Source: Nitrobacteraceae bacterium AZCC 2146 (GTDB taxonomy: Bacteria; Pseudomonadota; Alphaproteobacteria; Rhizobiales; Xanthobacteraceae). Taken from it: a DNA stretch of 64,000 nt. The notes beneath the pieces are model-generated. The model had not been told where the DNA came from, made no database searches, and saw nothing but the letters and a program-made list of their open reading frames with translations. Positions 9,633 to 18,004 of this stretch are shown one piece after another. Made by a program: the position numbers and the translations under genes. How positions within the stretch are numbered: the stretch's first letter is position 1; every line of letters starts with the position of its first letter. The stretch is taken from NCBI GenBank assembly GCA_036924855.1, contig JBAGRP010000001.1, positions 1,240,001 to 1,304,000 of the forward strand, read 5' to 3'.

Positions 9633-10527
9633 AACGCAAGCCTCACTCTGTCAGTGATAAAATTAGTCCCCGTCGACGCGACTCCCCCGCCCGTCTTTTC
9701 TTTAAATGAAATATACAATTTAAAGTTGAAAAAACAGCCTGTACTTTGCCAAGCCCCCCGATCTGTCTGGTCGGCTCCATTTGGTTAATGCCGCTTCCGG
9801 GATGGAAGCCCTCGGCCTTCTGTCTATTAATACAAGAACCATGCCACGCCCCGATCTGCACTTTTTCGATGCAACATGGGAAGCGACCCCGCCCGCAATG
9901 ATCATTTCGAACTAACATTTATTATACCCGCGGCACGGCTTTACGGTTTTTCCGGCATCCTGCGGACCCACGCGACTTTATGATCGCCGGAGATGACCTC
10001 GCGCATTAACTGTGGCTAGGAACAGCGCTATTTCATATCGCGCAAGCGAGGACTGAAAAATAGGCTGCAGTGCACCAAATGATAGGCGTAGATGAACAGT
10101 GCGCTGACGGACAGCGGCGTTGTCGGGCGCTACACAAGAGCGGTTGCTACTACTAACCGATGATCTGCTGAACTTGATCTGCGACTGCGCAGAATCGATT
10201 GTGGATTTTTCTGGACAGGATATTTCGGACTGGCGTCGTTTGTTGCCAATTGCCCGTTATATGATGTTGTCACATTCATCAAAGAGCGCAGACTGAAGTT
10301 CGCGATCGTCTGATTCATCGCGACGACGGGGACTACAAAAAAAACAAGGCGCAGCCGATTCCGGATCTCTCGCCGCAAAAACCGGCGGGTGGCACCGTAT
10401 CGCGGAACGCAGCACCGACGAAGATGCTCTTTGCCAGAGTGACCAGCTTCGAGACCTCGCAAGTATCGGGAAGACCGCGGGGGTGACCAATCACCAATCA
10501 CCAATCACGACATCCGGGGAACTCGTC
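9633..10527. other. Long divergent intergenic region
   Basis: An 895-bp gap between a Crp/Fnr gene (minus) and the RTX glycosidase (plus). It is AT-richer than its surroundings, notably around 9650-9780 and 9900-9960, and has no open frame with family features. Short frames on the minus strand (9643-9918, 10130-10504) look like chance. It must hold both promoters; I could not place them with confidence. A triple heptamer repeat lies just before the RTX start. Confidence 0.5.
10487..10507. repeat. Three tandem CCAATCA heptamers
   Basis: CCAATCA occurs three times head to tail, ending 20 bases before the ATG of the RTX glycosidase gene and just before its GGGGA ribosome site. It could be a replication-slippage tract that varies 5' leader length, or a protein site; nothing further can be said. 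Confidence 0.6.
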
Positions 10528-12072
10528 ATGACTGCAGTCGGAATTTATGGTGACAACAGCCCATCAGGCGTAACTGCTTTCGAAACCTGGCTCGGCCGTC
10601 CGGTCGATCAGGTGCTGGTATCGCTCAACCAGACCAGCTGGACGGCCTTCGATGGCTCGATCCCTTACGAACTTTCACTTTGGAAGGACTTCGGCCATGC
10701 CGTCATGTGGTCGGTGCCGCTGATCGTTGAAGGCACGAACCTCCACGACGCCGCAAACGGTTCCTACACCAGCCACTGGCTGGCGGCTGCGCAAGCCCTG
10801 GCATCAATGCCGGGTTCTGATCCGATCATCATCCGGACGGGCTGGGAGTTCAACAGCCCGTTTCAGCCCTGGGCTGCCGCGGGACACGAAGCCGACTACA
10901 TCGCATCGTACCAACACTTCGTCGATACCTTCCGTTCGGTCTCAAACCGCTTCGAGTTCGACTGGAACTTCAACATCGGACAGAGCGATCCGTCCAAGGT
11001 CTATCCGGGCGACAGCTATGTCGATGTCATCAGTATGGACGTCTATTACAATCAGGCGTGGGATTCCACCGACCCTGCAAAGGCTTTCGCATTCAACGTT
11101 TCCCGCGATTACGGCATGCAGTGGATGCAGGACTTTGCGACGGCGCACGGCAAACCGACCGCTTTCAGCGAATGGGGCGTTCAGAACGACAATGCCCGCC
11201 CGTACATCGACCTGATGTCCAAGTGGTTCGCCGACCACAACGTCCTCTACCAGAATTACTGGAATTCAGACGCCGACTTCCAGGGGAAACTGAATGACGG
11301 CAACAAGCCGGACGCTGCGGCTGCGTACAAAGCCGATTTCGGAGCCACCGTCGCGGGCGCAACCATCTATGGGACCCCGGTCGCCGATACGCTCTACGGA
11401 ACGGCGGCAAACGACAAGATATACGGCGACAACGGAGACGACACGATCTTCGGCCAGAACGGCAACGATGAGATCCACGGCGGATCTGGCAACGACCATC
11501 TTTACGGACAAGCCGGCAACGACACCATTTTCGGCGAAGACGGCAACGACCAGATCTACGGCGGCATGGGCGACGACCATCTTTACGGACAAGCCGGCAA
11601 CGACACCATTTTCGGCGAGGACGGCAACGACCAGATCTATGGCGGCGCGAGCGACGACTCGCTCTATGGCCAGGCCGGCGACGATGTCCTTTACGGAGAA
11701 GACGGAAACGACCTGCTCGTTGGCGGAGACGGCAGTGATCTTCTCGTCGGCGGCGCTGGAGACGACATCCTCAATGGCGAGAATGGCGACGATATTCTGA
11801 TTGGGTCCGAAGGCAACGACACGATGACCGGCGGCCCCGGGCATGACACCTTCGTCTTCGCTCCCAATTCAGGACACGACAAGATCGCCGATTTTGAAGT
11901 TGGTACTGACCATCTCGACTATTCGGCTTTTCACTTTACCTTTGCCTCTCTGACCATCACCGATGCCAACGGCGGTCATGACACCTTGATCACCACGCCC
12001 GCCGGCGAGAGCGTTCTGCTGTCAGGCATTCATCCCTCGCAGCTCCACGCCGGAAGCGACTTCATCTTCTGA
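10528..12072 (+). CDS. GH26-like glycosidase with C-terminal RTX calcium-binding repeats
   Basis: A 514-residue protein in two parts. Residues 1-275 resemble a beta-mannanase-like (GH26/clan A) catalytic domain. IIIRTGWEFN with Glu107 is the likely acid/base, and TAFSEWG with Glu215 the likely nucleophile, on two strands of a TIM barrel. Residues ~282-460 are glycine- and aspartate-rich nonapeptide repeats (GGxGxDxLY style) that bind calcium, followed by an FVFAPNSGHDKIADFE block typical of the end of RTX proteins. There is no signal peptide, which fits type I secretion. It probably trims or cuts an exported polysaccharide outside the cell. A second enzyme with the same catalytic blocks lies at 22111-23091. 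The ATG at 10528 has GGGGA upstream; an in-frame GTG at 10483 is possible. Confidence 0.85.
   Translation: MTAVGIYGDNSPSGVTAFETWLGRPVDQVLVSLNQTSWTAFDGSIPYELSLWKDFGHAVMWSVPLIVEGTNLHDAANGSYTSHWLAAAQALASMPGSDPIIIRTGWEFNSPFQPWAAAGHEADYIASYQHFVDTFRSVSNRFEFDWNFNIGQSDPSKVYPGDSYVDVISMDVYYNQAWDSTDPAKAFAFNVSRDYGMQWMQDFATAHGKPTAFSEWGVQNDNARPYIDLMSKWFADHNVLYQNYWNSDADFQGKLNDGNKPDAAAAYKADFGATVAGATIYGTPVADTLYGTAANDKIYGDNGDDTIFGQNGNDEIHGGSGNDHLYGQAGNDTIFGEDGNDQIYGGMGDDHLYGQAGNDTIFGEDGNDQIYGGASDDSLYGQAGDDVLYGEDGNDLLVGGDGSDLLVGGAGDDILNGENGDDILIGSEGNDTMTGGPGHDTFVFAPNSGHDKIADFEVGTDHLDYSAFHFTFASLTITDANGGHDTLITTPAGESVLLSGIHPSQLHAGSDFIF
11494..11649 (+). repeat. Two near-identical 75-bp direct copies inside the RTX repeat
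   Basis: The 75 bases from 11494 recur with a period of 81 bp at 11575-11649, differing by only a couple of bases. They encode three RTX nonapeptides (HLYGQAGND, TIFGEDGND, QIYGG). Near identity at the DNA level points to recent duplication and a variable number of calcium-binding repeats. Confidence 0.85.
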
Positions 12073-12365
12073 GCGCCTGAAGCCGGCAGCGGGTCGGCCC
12101 CAAGCTGCATCGCGTGCGGGTCCGAGAATGCCGTGATCCGGCGCGCGATGGCTTGCAGTTCGGACCACGTGCCGACGATTGCGTTGCATCGCGCGCACCG
12201 CAACGGCGACTCCGGCGTCAATTGATCGGGTGGTGTCAACGCAGTGCCACCACAGGGTCTGCAGCTGAGCCGTTTGATCTCAAATCCTCCGAGCTTCGCG
12301 GCCGTAACGCGACTTTCCGATCGGCGGAGTGAATCCGCCGGCTTGGGGAAACACCTGCAACTCAC
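12030..12365 (-). CDS. Small zinc-ribbon protein (candidate)
   Basis: A 111-residue protein with two CxxC pairs, LSCRPCGG and LRCARCNA, about 20 residues apart: the pattern of a small zinc ribbon. A GTG start at 12365 overlaps the stop of the upstream Crp/Fnr gene as GTGA, a layout typical of translational coupling. An AGCTCGGAGGA stretch near codon 30 could also serve a shorter product. The last ~14 codons overlap the 3' end of the RTX gene in antisense. Function is unknown; the coupling suggests it works with, or is regulated like, the Crp/Fnr protein. Confidence 0.5.
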   Translation of the reverse strand: MSCRCFPKPADSLRRSESRVTAAKLGGFEIKRLSCRPCGGTALTPPDQLTPESPLRCARCNAIVGTWSELQAIARRITAFSDPHAMQLGADPLPASGAQKMKSLPAWSCEG

Positions 12366-13102
12366 TCTGCCGTGGCGCGCGCATAGGTTCCTGCTGCCGC
12401 ATTTTCCAGGCGAGACCGGTCGAGAACGAGCACGCAGCGCCGCTTGGACTGGATAATCTTGTGACCTTCCAGCACATGGAGCGCCGTCGTCACGCCGGCC
12501 CGATTGGCTCCCACCTTGCGGGCAAGTTGCTCCTGCGTGATTGCGATGTTGTCGCTCTGAGAGCGATCGTGACACATCAGGATTGCGCGCGACACGCGGG
12601 CTTCCAGCGAGCCAACCGTACTGGCTACGATCGCCTCGTAGGACTGAAGCAGCCGATCATGGACATGAAGGTGAATTCGTCGCCGCAGAACCGGCATTTG
12701 AGACAGAATGCTTTGAAACTCGGAAGCCGCGATGCGAAGGCCAGATCCGACGGTCTGCATGATACAATTATTCACCGCGTGGTCCGCGCCAAGAATCACC
12801 GAAATCCCGACCAGACCTTCCGAGCCAACCATCGCGACTTCAACCGGGCGAACGCCTCCCATCGATATCACCGATGCCCAGCCCTGATCGAGAAAGTAGA
12901 CGTGGGCCATCGGCTTGTCCTTTTCGATCAGCCTCTCGTTCTGCCTCAAGGTAACGTTCTGGGCGGCGCGCCCGATCATGGCGTCTTCATTCGCCGGCAG
13001 CTGTCGCAGCAGAACGTTGCCGGATGTATAGTGGTTCTGCTCGTTCATTTCGGCCGGAAACTCGGCTAATGGTCTTCCATCGGCATGCATCAAGGACGAC
13101 AT
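12362..13102 (-). CDS. Crp/Fnr-family transcriptional regulator
   Basis: A 246-residue regulator. The beta-roll domain (about residues 25-145) includes FLDQGWASVISMGG and VEVAMVGSEGLVGI, the form seen in the many rhizobial Crp-like proteins with no known ligand. The C-terminal winged helix (about 175-235) contains ITQEQLARKVGANRAGVTTALHVLE. The start at 13102 overlaps the stop of the acyltransferase gene by one base (TGATG), so the two are probably translated together; a shorter start at 13048 is possible. A zinc-ribbon frame overlaps its own stop. This is the second Crp/Fnr gene of the locus; they are not close copies of each other. Confidence 0.88.
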   Translation of the reverse strand: MSSLMHADGRPLAEFPAEMNEQNHYTSGNVLLRQLPANEDAMIGRAAQNVTLRQNERLIEKDKPMAHVYFLDQGWASVISMGGVRPVEVAMVGSEGLVGISVILGADHAVNNCIMQTVGSGLRIAASEFQSILSQMPVLRRRIHLHVHDRLLQSYEAIVASTVGSLEARVSRAILMCHDRSQSDNIAITQEQLARKVGANRAGVTTALHVLEGHKIIQSKRRCVLVLDRSRLENAAAGTYARATAE

Positions 13103-14292
13103 CAAGATTCCAATGTCGCGTTGACGATGGGGCGCCTCGCTTTGGCAGCCGCGAAACCCTTCACCCTCACATTGAAGAAGGCCAGCTTCCCGCCCAGCTG
13201 ATCTCGCATGACCAAAGCGGGCTTCTCGATCAGTATCCAGCACACATAGGCCGCGCCAACCGTAACGGCAAAACTGAGAAGAACACCGAAGACGGTGAGC
13301 GACGTCGTCATTCCGCTCGAGATGCGCTGGCCAGCGCCGGCCAGGCCGGGCATCTTTGACAGGATGCGCATCGGGATGTCGGCAGGCACATAGTCGTTGA
13401 TGAGATAGATGGCGTAGCTGAGGCGACCGACAAGCGCCACGGCCGGCAATTCGAGACAACCGACCAACGAATTCTGTTGGCCGGCAACGACGTTGGCGAG
13501 CACGAAAATGCTGACGCCGCCCGCCACAACGTAGGCGAACTGCAGCATTGCAGGCGAATTGCCCAAAAGGTGCGTCGTCGATATGGCCAGGGCCAGGTAG
13601 AGTGCGAAGCCGATCCATCCCGCGATGCCGCCGTCCAGCCGCGACGCCCTCAGGAACTTCGTGACGGGCTCGATGACCAGACAGAGCACGCCGCCGCTCG
13701 CCAGCAGGCCGAAGTTGATGGTGCTATCGATATAGATCTGGAACGGGTCGACTCCGCCCGCCGTCTGCACCACGCGCTGGATCAACGAGGCGATCGCCAG
13801 GGCAAAGCAGACCTTGATCGCGTGATGGGCCGGTGTGAACAGAAACAGGGGGGCGAACAGCAGATAGAACTGCTCCTCGACGGCCAGGCTCCAGAAGTGC
13901 GCCCACGTCGTGTGAAACTGCTCCATATTGGCGGACAGGTACACGTTCGACAGATGGATCACATAGAAAATGAGGCCGTGCAGTTCATGGTTTGTGAGGA
14001 AATAGTAGAGGCTTACGGCAGCGAGAACCGCGTAGTAGGCGGGGAAAATCCGAAACGCGCGGCGATGCCAGAATATCATCAATTCTCGAAATACCCCCGA
14101 TCCGCCGTCGTCGACCCGCCGCCGAGCGGCGCGCAACTGCCCGGTGATCAGGTATCCACTCAGGAGAAAGAACAGCCAGACGCCGTAAAAACCGATGCGA
14201 GTCGATGTTCCGAAATCCGTCTTGTGCATGACCAGCACGAGGCCGACAGCAACCGCCCTCAATCCATCAAGTCCTCGGATTCGATCACTCAC
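13102..14292 (-). CDS. Acyltransferase family 3 (OafA/ExoZ-like)
   Basis: A 396-residue membrane acyltransferase of the family that adds acetyl or succinyl groups to surface polysaccharides. The N-terminal RIRGLDGLRAVAVGLVLVMHK carries the conserved LDGLRAxAxxxVxxxH with the catalytic His. YGVWLFFLLSGYLIT and the WHRRAFRIFPAYY block follow, with about ten membrane helices in all. The GTG at 14292 has AAGGGAG about 10 bases upstream; an ATG at 14352 would overlap the glycosyltransferase upstream. It lies in one transcription unit with the glycosyltransferase (15464) and the Crp/Fnr gene (13102). Confidence 0.87.
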   Translation of the reverse strand: MSDRIRGLDGLRAVAVGLVLVMHKTDFGTSTRIGFYGVWLFFLLSGYLITGQLRAARRRVDDGGSGVFRELMIFWHRRAFRIFPAYYAVLAAVSLYYFLTNHELHGLIFYVIHLSNVYLSANMEQFHTTWAHFWSLAVEEQFYLLFAPLFLFTPAHHAIKVCFALAIASLIQRVVQTAGGVDPFQIYIDSTINFGLLASGGVLCLVIEPVTKFLRASRLDGGIAGWIGFALYLALAISTTHLLGNSPAMLQFAYVVAGGVSIFVLANVVAGQQNSLVGCLELPAVALVGRLSYAIYLINDYVPADIPMRILSKMPGLAGAGQRISSGMTTSLTVFGVLLSFAVTVGAAYVCWILIEKPALVMRDQLGGKLAFFNVRVKGFAAAKARRPIVNATLES

Positions 14293-14318
14293 GGGCCTCG
14301 GTCTCCCTTCTCCATCTG

Positions 14319-15464
14319 CTACTGCGACCTGGCGGTGGACATCGGCTGCCACGTCTGGAACCGCTCACCCTTGATCGACCGCCAAACGCCCAACCCCGCA
14401 CCCGACAGGTTGGAGAGGATGGATCGCACTTGTCTTGCAGGAGACGAGCCGCCGACGGCGAAATACACAGCCCCCGCGAGGGCGACTACGGCCCCACCCA
14501 GAAACTGGCCTGCCGGCAACAGCAGCATGGCGGCGACGGCAGCAAACATTGAACCCAGCAGAAGGTTATAGATGATCAACCACTTCAGCAGGCGGTGGGA
14601 AACATAGCAGTAGAGGATCGCCGGCGATTTCCGCACCTCGCTCCAGATGATTCGATGAACGTTGAATGCCTGGCAAGCGATGCGAATTTTGCGCCTGAAC
14701 TCCTCGCTCCCGTCAGTCCCGGATCTTTCGAACGCGAGCGCGGTCGGCTCCCGAACGACGCGATGCCCTCCCAGCAGTATTTTCATGCTGATATAGAAGT
14801 CGTCGATGACATCCGGGGCCACCGGCACGTGAAGCTCGCGCCTGATGGCAAACAACGAGCCGTCTGCGCCGACAATGCCAAACGTATCGCTTTCGAGCTG
14901 CTTGATGGCTTCTTCAATGCGCCAGTACAATCCTCCGGTCGCGGCCGTCGCGGTCTCTGCATCGTTGGTATAGATCAGGTTTCCGCAGACGCAGCCGATG
15001 GATGGATCGGCGAACCTCGCCCCGATGCGTTTCAACGCATCGAGATCGATCACGACGTTCGCGTCGGTGAATACCAGGATATCTGCCGTCGTCCGCTTCA
15101 CCAGTTCGTTCAGGCCGTACGATTTGCCATGACGCTCCTGCCCGACTACGACCACTACCTGATCGGCGAACGGAGCGAGCAACGCCGCCGTGCGGTCCAG
15201 CGCTGCGTCCACATAGATGAAGATCTCGCAATCGCGCACGCTCGACTTGAGCTTCAGGAGATTATTGACCTTCTGAACGATGACGGCCTCTTCGTTGAAG
15301 GCGGACATGCAGATCGCGAAGCTTGGCTCGGAAGCGGGCGCAGGGGCGACGCCAGGAACGCCCCTCACCGCACGCACAAGACGCAACGACATCGGGTAGG
15401 TCACAAAAGGATGGATCGCCAGGAACAGGAAGACAACGGCGAGCGTCACTACAAAAGCAAGCAT
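14319..15464 (-). CDS. Family 2 glycosyltransferase, membrane-anchored
   Basis: A 381-residue inverting glycosyltransferase. A single N-terminal membrane helix (residues 2-20) is followed by a GT-A fold: SFAICMSAFNEE at the start of the nucleotide site, FTDANVVID as the metal-binding D-x-D-type block, and ADGSLFAIRREL and DDFYISMKIL as the acceptor and catalytic-base region. RRKIRIACQAFN stands in place of QxxRW, and two or three C-terminal helices follow. The start at 15464 is fixed by GGGAGG seven bases upstream. It likely adds one sugar of the repeat unit to the lipid carrier on the cytoplasmic face. It is divergent from the small membrane gene at 15717. Confidence 0.9.
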   Translation of the reverse strand: MLAFVVTLAVVFLFLAIHPFVTYPMSLRLVRAVRGVPGVAPAPASEPSFAICMSAFNEEAVIVQKVNNLLKLKSSVRDCEIFIYVDAALDRTAALLAPFADQVVVVVGQERHGKSYGLNELVKRTTADILVFTDANVVIDLDALKRIGARFADPSIGCVCGNLIYTNDAETATAATGGLYWRIEEAIKQLESDTFGIVGADGSLFAIRRELHVPVAPDVIDDFYISMKILLGGHRVVREPTALAFERSGTDGSEEFRRKIRIACQAFNVHRIIWSEVRKSPAILYCYVSHRLLKWLIIYNLLLGSMFAAVAAMLLLPAGQFLGGAVVALAGAVYFAVGGSSPARQVRSILSNLSGAGLGVWRSIKGERFQTWQPMSTARSQ

Positions 15465-15646
15465 CGAATTGCCTCCCGGGTCGTCACATTGCGTCTCACG
15501 CAATTTCGGGATAAACACAGTTCCAGTCGCGGTGAATCGCCTTTGGCGCGCCATCGTCCGGTTCGAATGCACCACAACCTGCGGGTTGCGGTGGACGGGC
15601 ACAGAAGAACCACTGCCCGGGAATCCTTAAGTCCCTTCTGCAAGAT

Positions 15647-15706
15647 TTCGTTCGGCAAGACTTCGTTCGACAAGGCTTTGTCCGATAAGACTTCGTTCGA
15701 CTCCTG
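15647..15706. repeat. Four tandem 15-bp repeats upstream of a small membrane-protein gene
   Basis: Four consecutive 15-base units start at 15647, 15662, 15677 and 15692. The first two and the fourth begin TTCGTTCG and the third TTTGTCCG; units one to three continue with a form of CAAGRC/TAAGAC. The array ends 10 bases before the ATG at 15717, in the divergent gap between a glycosyltransferase and a small membrane protein. In the plus frame it reads as a degenerate pentapeptide repeat (SFDKT-like), so it could also lengthen the next protein if an upstream start were used. Confidence 0.8.
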
Positions 15707-15716
15707 GAGAGCGCCC

Positions 15717-15989
15717 ATGCTGCTGGTGATCGGTGCACTTGCAATCGCGACGGGCGTTGCCTTGTCGGCTTTCTCGTATCGCGCTGTTCTCCTGGCCGGT
15801 GTACCCTCGCTGTTATGTACCGCCCTGGCGATGTCTTCGACGGGGTGGAACGTGCTGAGTATCGTTGTGGCTTGTCTTGCCGTGCTGCTGCTCCAGCAGG
15901 CCGCATACCTGGCCGGCGTCGCATGGCGCGTTCGTGTCAAGGCCAAGGCGGATCGCACGCTTGGCGCCATGCGCTCGAAATCGAGCTGA
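15717..15989 (+). CDS. Small two/three-helix membrane protein, possibly SyrA/ExoX-like
   Basis: A 90-residue protein starting MLLVIGALAIATG, with GGAGA six bases before the ATG. Hydrophobic segments at about residues 2-17, 20-38 and 45-68 are followed by a short basic tail (RVRVKAKADRTLGAMRSKSS). Size, topology, and a QQAAYLAGVAWRVR block resemble the small exopolysaccharide production repressor proteins (SyrA/ExoX type) that bind or modulate the priming transferase in rhizobia. The resemblance is by eye and weak. Its place between two glycosyltransferases and 1.1 kb from an exoY-like gene supports the idea. Confidence 0.55.
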   Translation: MLLVIGALAIATGVALSAFSYRAVLLAGVPSLLCTALAMSSTGWNVLSIVVACLAVLLLQQAAYLAGVAWRVRVKAKADRTLGAMRSKSS

Positions 15990-16088
15990 AATCGCCGCGC
16001 GGAGGCTGCCGATCGCAGGCCCTCACCCGCCATCGATTCCAATGCATCCGTGTTGTTGATCTTCAGCTGACAGACTACGGGCATGGTA

Positions 16089-17015
16089 TCACTTCCAGAC
16101 CTGGCCACCGCACGCCCGGATGTAGCTGATCGAACTGTCGCCAATCGGTGAACGCTTTTTCGGATTGAGGCGGAGCCATTGGATGAAATTCCAGGCCGAT
16201 CGCATGATGTTTATGCGCCCTCTGTTCAGGGCGAAAACGTACAACGAAAACCCCAGGAGATTGATTGGAAGATAGATGCTCGGCATGTACTTCCAGGAAA
16301 TGATCATCTTGTTCGTCAATCGCATTTCCTGAACGGCGCGTGCCGGCAGCCTTCCGCCGGGATCGTTGTGCTCTTCAATGAAAATTTCGGGTTGATAGAC
16401 GATCTCATAGCCGGCCTCGATGACGCGATAGGCGTAGTCGATTTCCTCGAGCCCGTAAAAATAGTCGTTCGACATCTGCCCGATCGCGAGAAACGCGTCC
16501 TGCAGCATCGCGAACCCGTTGCCCTGAAAGCGGAATGTCTTGAACGATCTGTCCTGGGCGAGCGTTTTATCCGTATGGGGAAATGCTTCGCGCGGTGTGA
16601 CACCGGTCTTTGCATCGATGTGACGCGCAGTCACAATGGCGGCCAGTGAATTCTCGGCGAATGCCTGTTCATAGAGGGACAGCGCGTTGGATGGATTGAT
16701 CAGCGCATCGTCATCGATGAAGACGATAATCCGCCCTTTAGCGATTGCCGCTCCGTCGTTGCGGGCGGACACGCCCTTGTTGACTCCGAGCTTGACATAA
16801 CGCGAGATCGGCAATGCCGCGGCGAAGCCAGACCGATCGACCATGTCGGGATTATTATCGACCAGGATATATTCGACGTCACGGCGGTCTCCGATCACCT
16901 TGGCGACCTGCGCAATGGACAGGTTGACGATGCCATCCCGCTTGAACGTCACGGTGACGATCGAGATATTGATCGTCTCGTCGTGCCGCGGGCAATCTGA
17001 GCTATTGTTGTTCAT
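16089..17015 (-). CDS. Family 2 glycosyltransferase (rhamnosyltransferase-like)
   Basis: A 308-residue GT-A enzyme. ISIVTVTFKRD opens the nucleotide-binding fold, ILVDNNP follows, GVSARNDGAAIAKG is the region that contacts the nucleotide, and FIDDDA is the metal-binding DxD. GNGFAMLQDAF and FYGLEEIDYAYRV contain the catalytic Glu-Glu/Asp region (the ED motif). One hydrophobic segment near residue 245 may dock the protein at the membrane. It should add a sugar to the growing repeat unit. It is transcribed leftwards, 67 bp downstream of the exoY-like gene and probably in the same operon. Confidence 0.9.
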   Translation of the reverse strand: MNNNSSDCPRHDETINISIVTVTFKRDGIVNLSIAQVAKVIGDRRDVEYILVDNNPDMVDRSGFAAALPISRYVKLGVNKGVSARNDGAAIAKGRIIVFIDDDALINPSNALSLYEQAFAENSLAAIVTARHIDAKTGVTPREAFPHTDKTLAQDRSFKTFRFQGNGFAMLQDAFLAIGQMSNDYFYGLEEIDYAYRVIEAGYEIVYQPEIFIEEHNDPGGRLPARAVQEMRLTNKMIISWKYMPSIYLPINLLGFSLYVFALNRGRINIMRSAWNFIQWLRLNPKKRSPIGDSSISYIRACGGQVWK

Positions 17016-17082
17016 GTCAGCCTGAATTCTGGTGCGAGAAAGCCGGGAAACTGACGGGAGTGTACGGATTCATTCTTCCCTC

Positions 17083-17790
17083 TCAGCAGCTCCCCTCACG
17101 GCTGATGACGACGACAGCGGTCTTGCAGATGATCAGGACATCACGCAGCACGGACCAGGTCTTTGCGTAGGAGTCGTCGAGGCGCACGCGCTGTTCATAG
17201 CCACAGTCGCTTCGTCCGCTCACCTGCCACAGGCCGGTGATGCCCGGACGGCAGGCCAGGTACGAGCTGAAACAGGCGCCGTACCGTTCGACTTCGGCTT
17301 TCACAATCGGCCGGGGTCCGACGATGCTCATCGATCCCTGCAGAACATTGAAGAGCTGCGGCAACTCATCGAGGCTGGACGATCGCAAAATGCGACCGAT
17401 GGGGGTGACACGCGGATCGTCACGGAGCTTTCGATTTGTCTCCCATTCGAGCCGCGCGGCAGGATTTTGCCGAAGATGCGCGGCCAGAACCTGATCGCCA
17501 TTGCTCACCATCGTCTGGAATTTGAGACACTTGAAAGGGCGCCCGCGATAGCCGAGCCGCTGGTGCCCAAACAGGACATTTCCGCCAGTGGTTGCTTTCA
17601 GCATGACGACCACCATCCCGAGGATGGGAGCCAACAGGATCAGAGCCGTCAGCGCGATGGCGAAATCCAGCAACCTCTTCACGCTGCCGCCAACGGGTCC
17701 GCGATGGCTGTCCGGGGTTTCAATAATAGCTTCAGGTGCAACGCCGAGGAATTCGTGGCTCTCAACCGTCAAGGAGACCTTGGAATTCAT
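17083..17790 (-). CDS. exoY: Undecaprenyl-phosphate sugar-phosphotransferase (ExoY-like priming enzyme)
   Basis: A 235-residue bacterial sugar transferase that starts repeat-unit synthesis by moving a sugar phosphate onto undecaprenyl phosphate at the inner membrane. It has one N-terminal hydrophobic re-entrant helix (about 35-60, KRLLDFAIALTALILLAPI) and the ExoY/WcaJ core: FGHQRLGYRGRPFKCLKFQTM, SLDELPQLFNVLQGSMSIVGPRP with the catalytic Asp-Glu, and CRPGITGLWQVSGRS. It lacks the large N-terminal membrane domain of WbaP-type enzymes, as in ExoY. The ATG at 17790 has GGGAG upstream; 17823 is less likely. The gap to the divergent polymerase gene is AT-rich and should hold both promoters. The symbol is by resemblance. 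Confidence 0.88.
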   Translation of the reverse strand: MNSKVSLTVESHEFLGVAPEAIIETPDSHRGPVGGSVKRLLDFAIALTALILLAPILGMVVVMLKATTGGNVLFGHQRLGYRGRPFKCLKFQTMVSNGDQVLAAHLRQNPAARLEWETNRKLRDDPRVTPIGRILRSSSLDELPQLFNVLQGSMSIVGPRPIVKAEVERYGACFSSYLACRPGITGLWQVSGRSDCGYEQRVRLDDSYAKTWSVLRDVLIICKTAVVVISREGSC

Positions 17791-18004
17791 GACATACTCC
17801 CAAATCAACCAATAAGAGTGCACTGCAACGCAATATCGTCGGGTGGCATCGGTCTTTATGCTCTGTAATTCAGAGAGTTATCGCCGTCTCAGCCGTGTTG
17901 CAGTGCGGAGATTATGAGGCGCGGTTTTTAACGATCCCTTAACCAAAGTTAATGGGAATTAAACAATCCTAGGGAAAGCTCAGGCGGGCCCGGTGCCGTC
18001 TAGG

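Noticed and set aside
11370..11900. CRISPR-like regular repeat
   Set aside because: The periodic sequence codes for RTX nonapeptides in one long frame; there are no spacers.
13103..13618. Upstream extension of the Crp/Fnr frame
   Set aside because: It lies inside the acyltransferase gene in another frame; the TGATG junction gives a natural start at 13102.
13477..14571. 364-codon plus-strand frame opposite the acyltransferase
   Set aside because: Charged, low-complexity translation without motifs; shadow of the minus-strand gene.
14595..15716. Long plus-strand frame before the small membrane protein
   Set aside because: It is antisense to a well-marked glycosyltransferase; only the last 90 codons, after a good ribosome site, look real.
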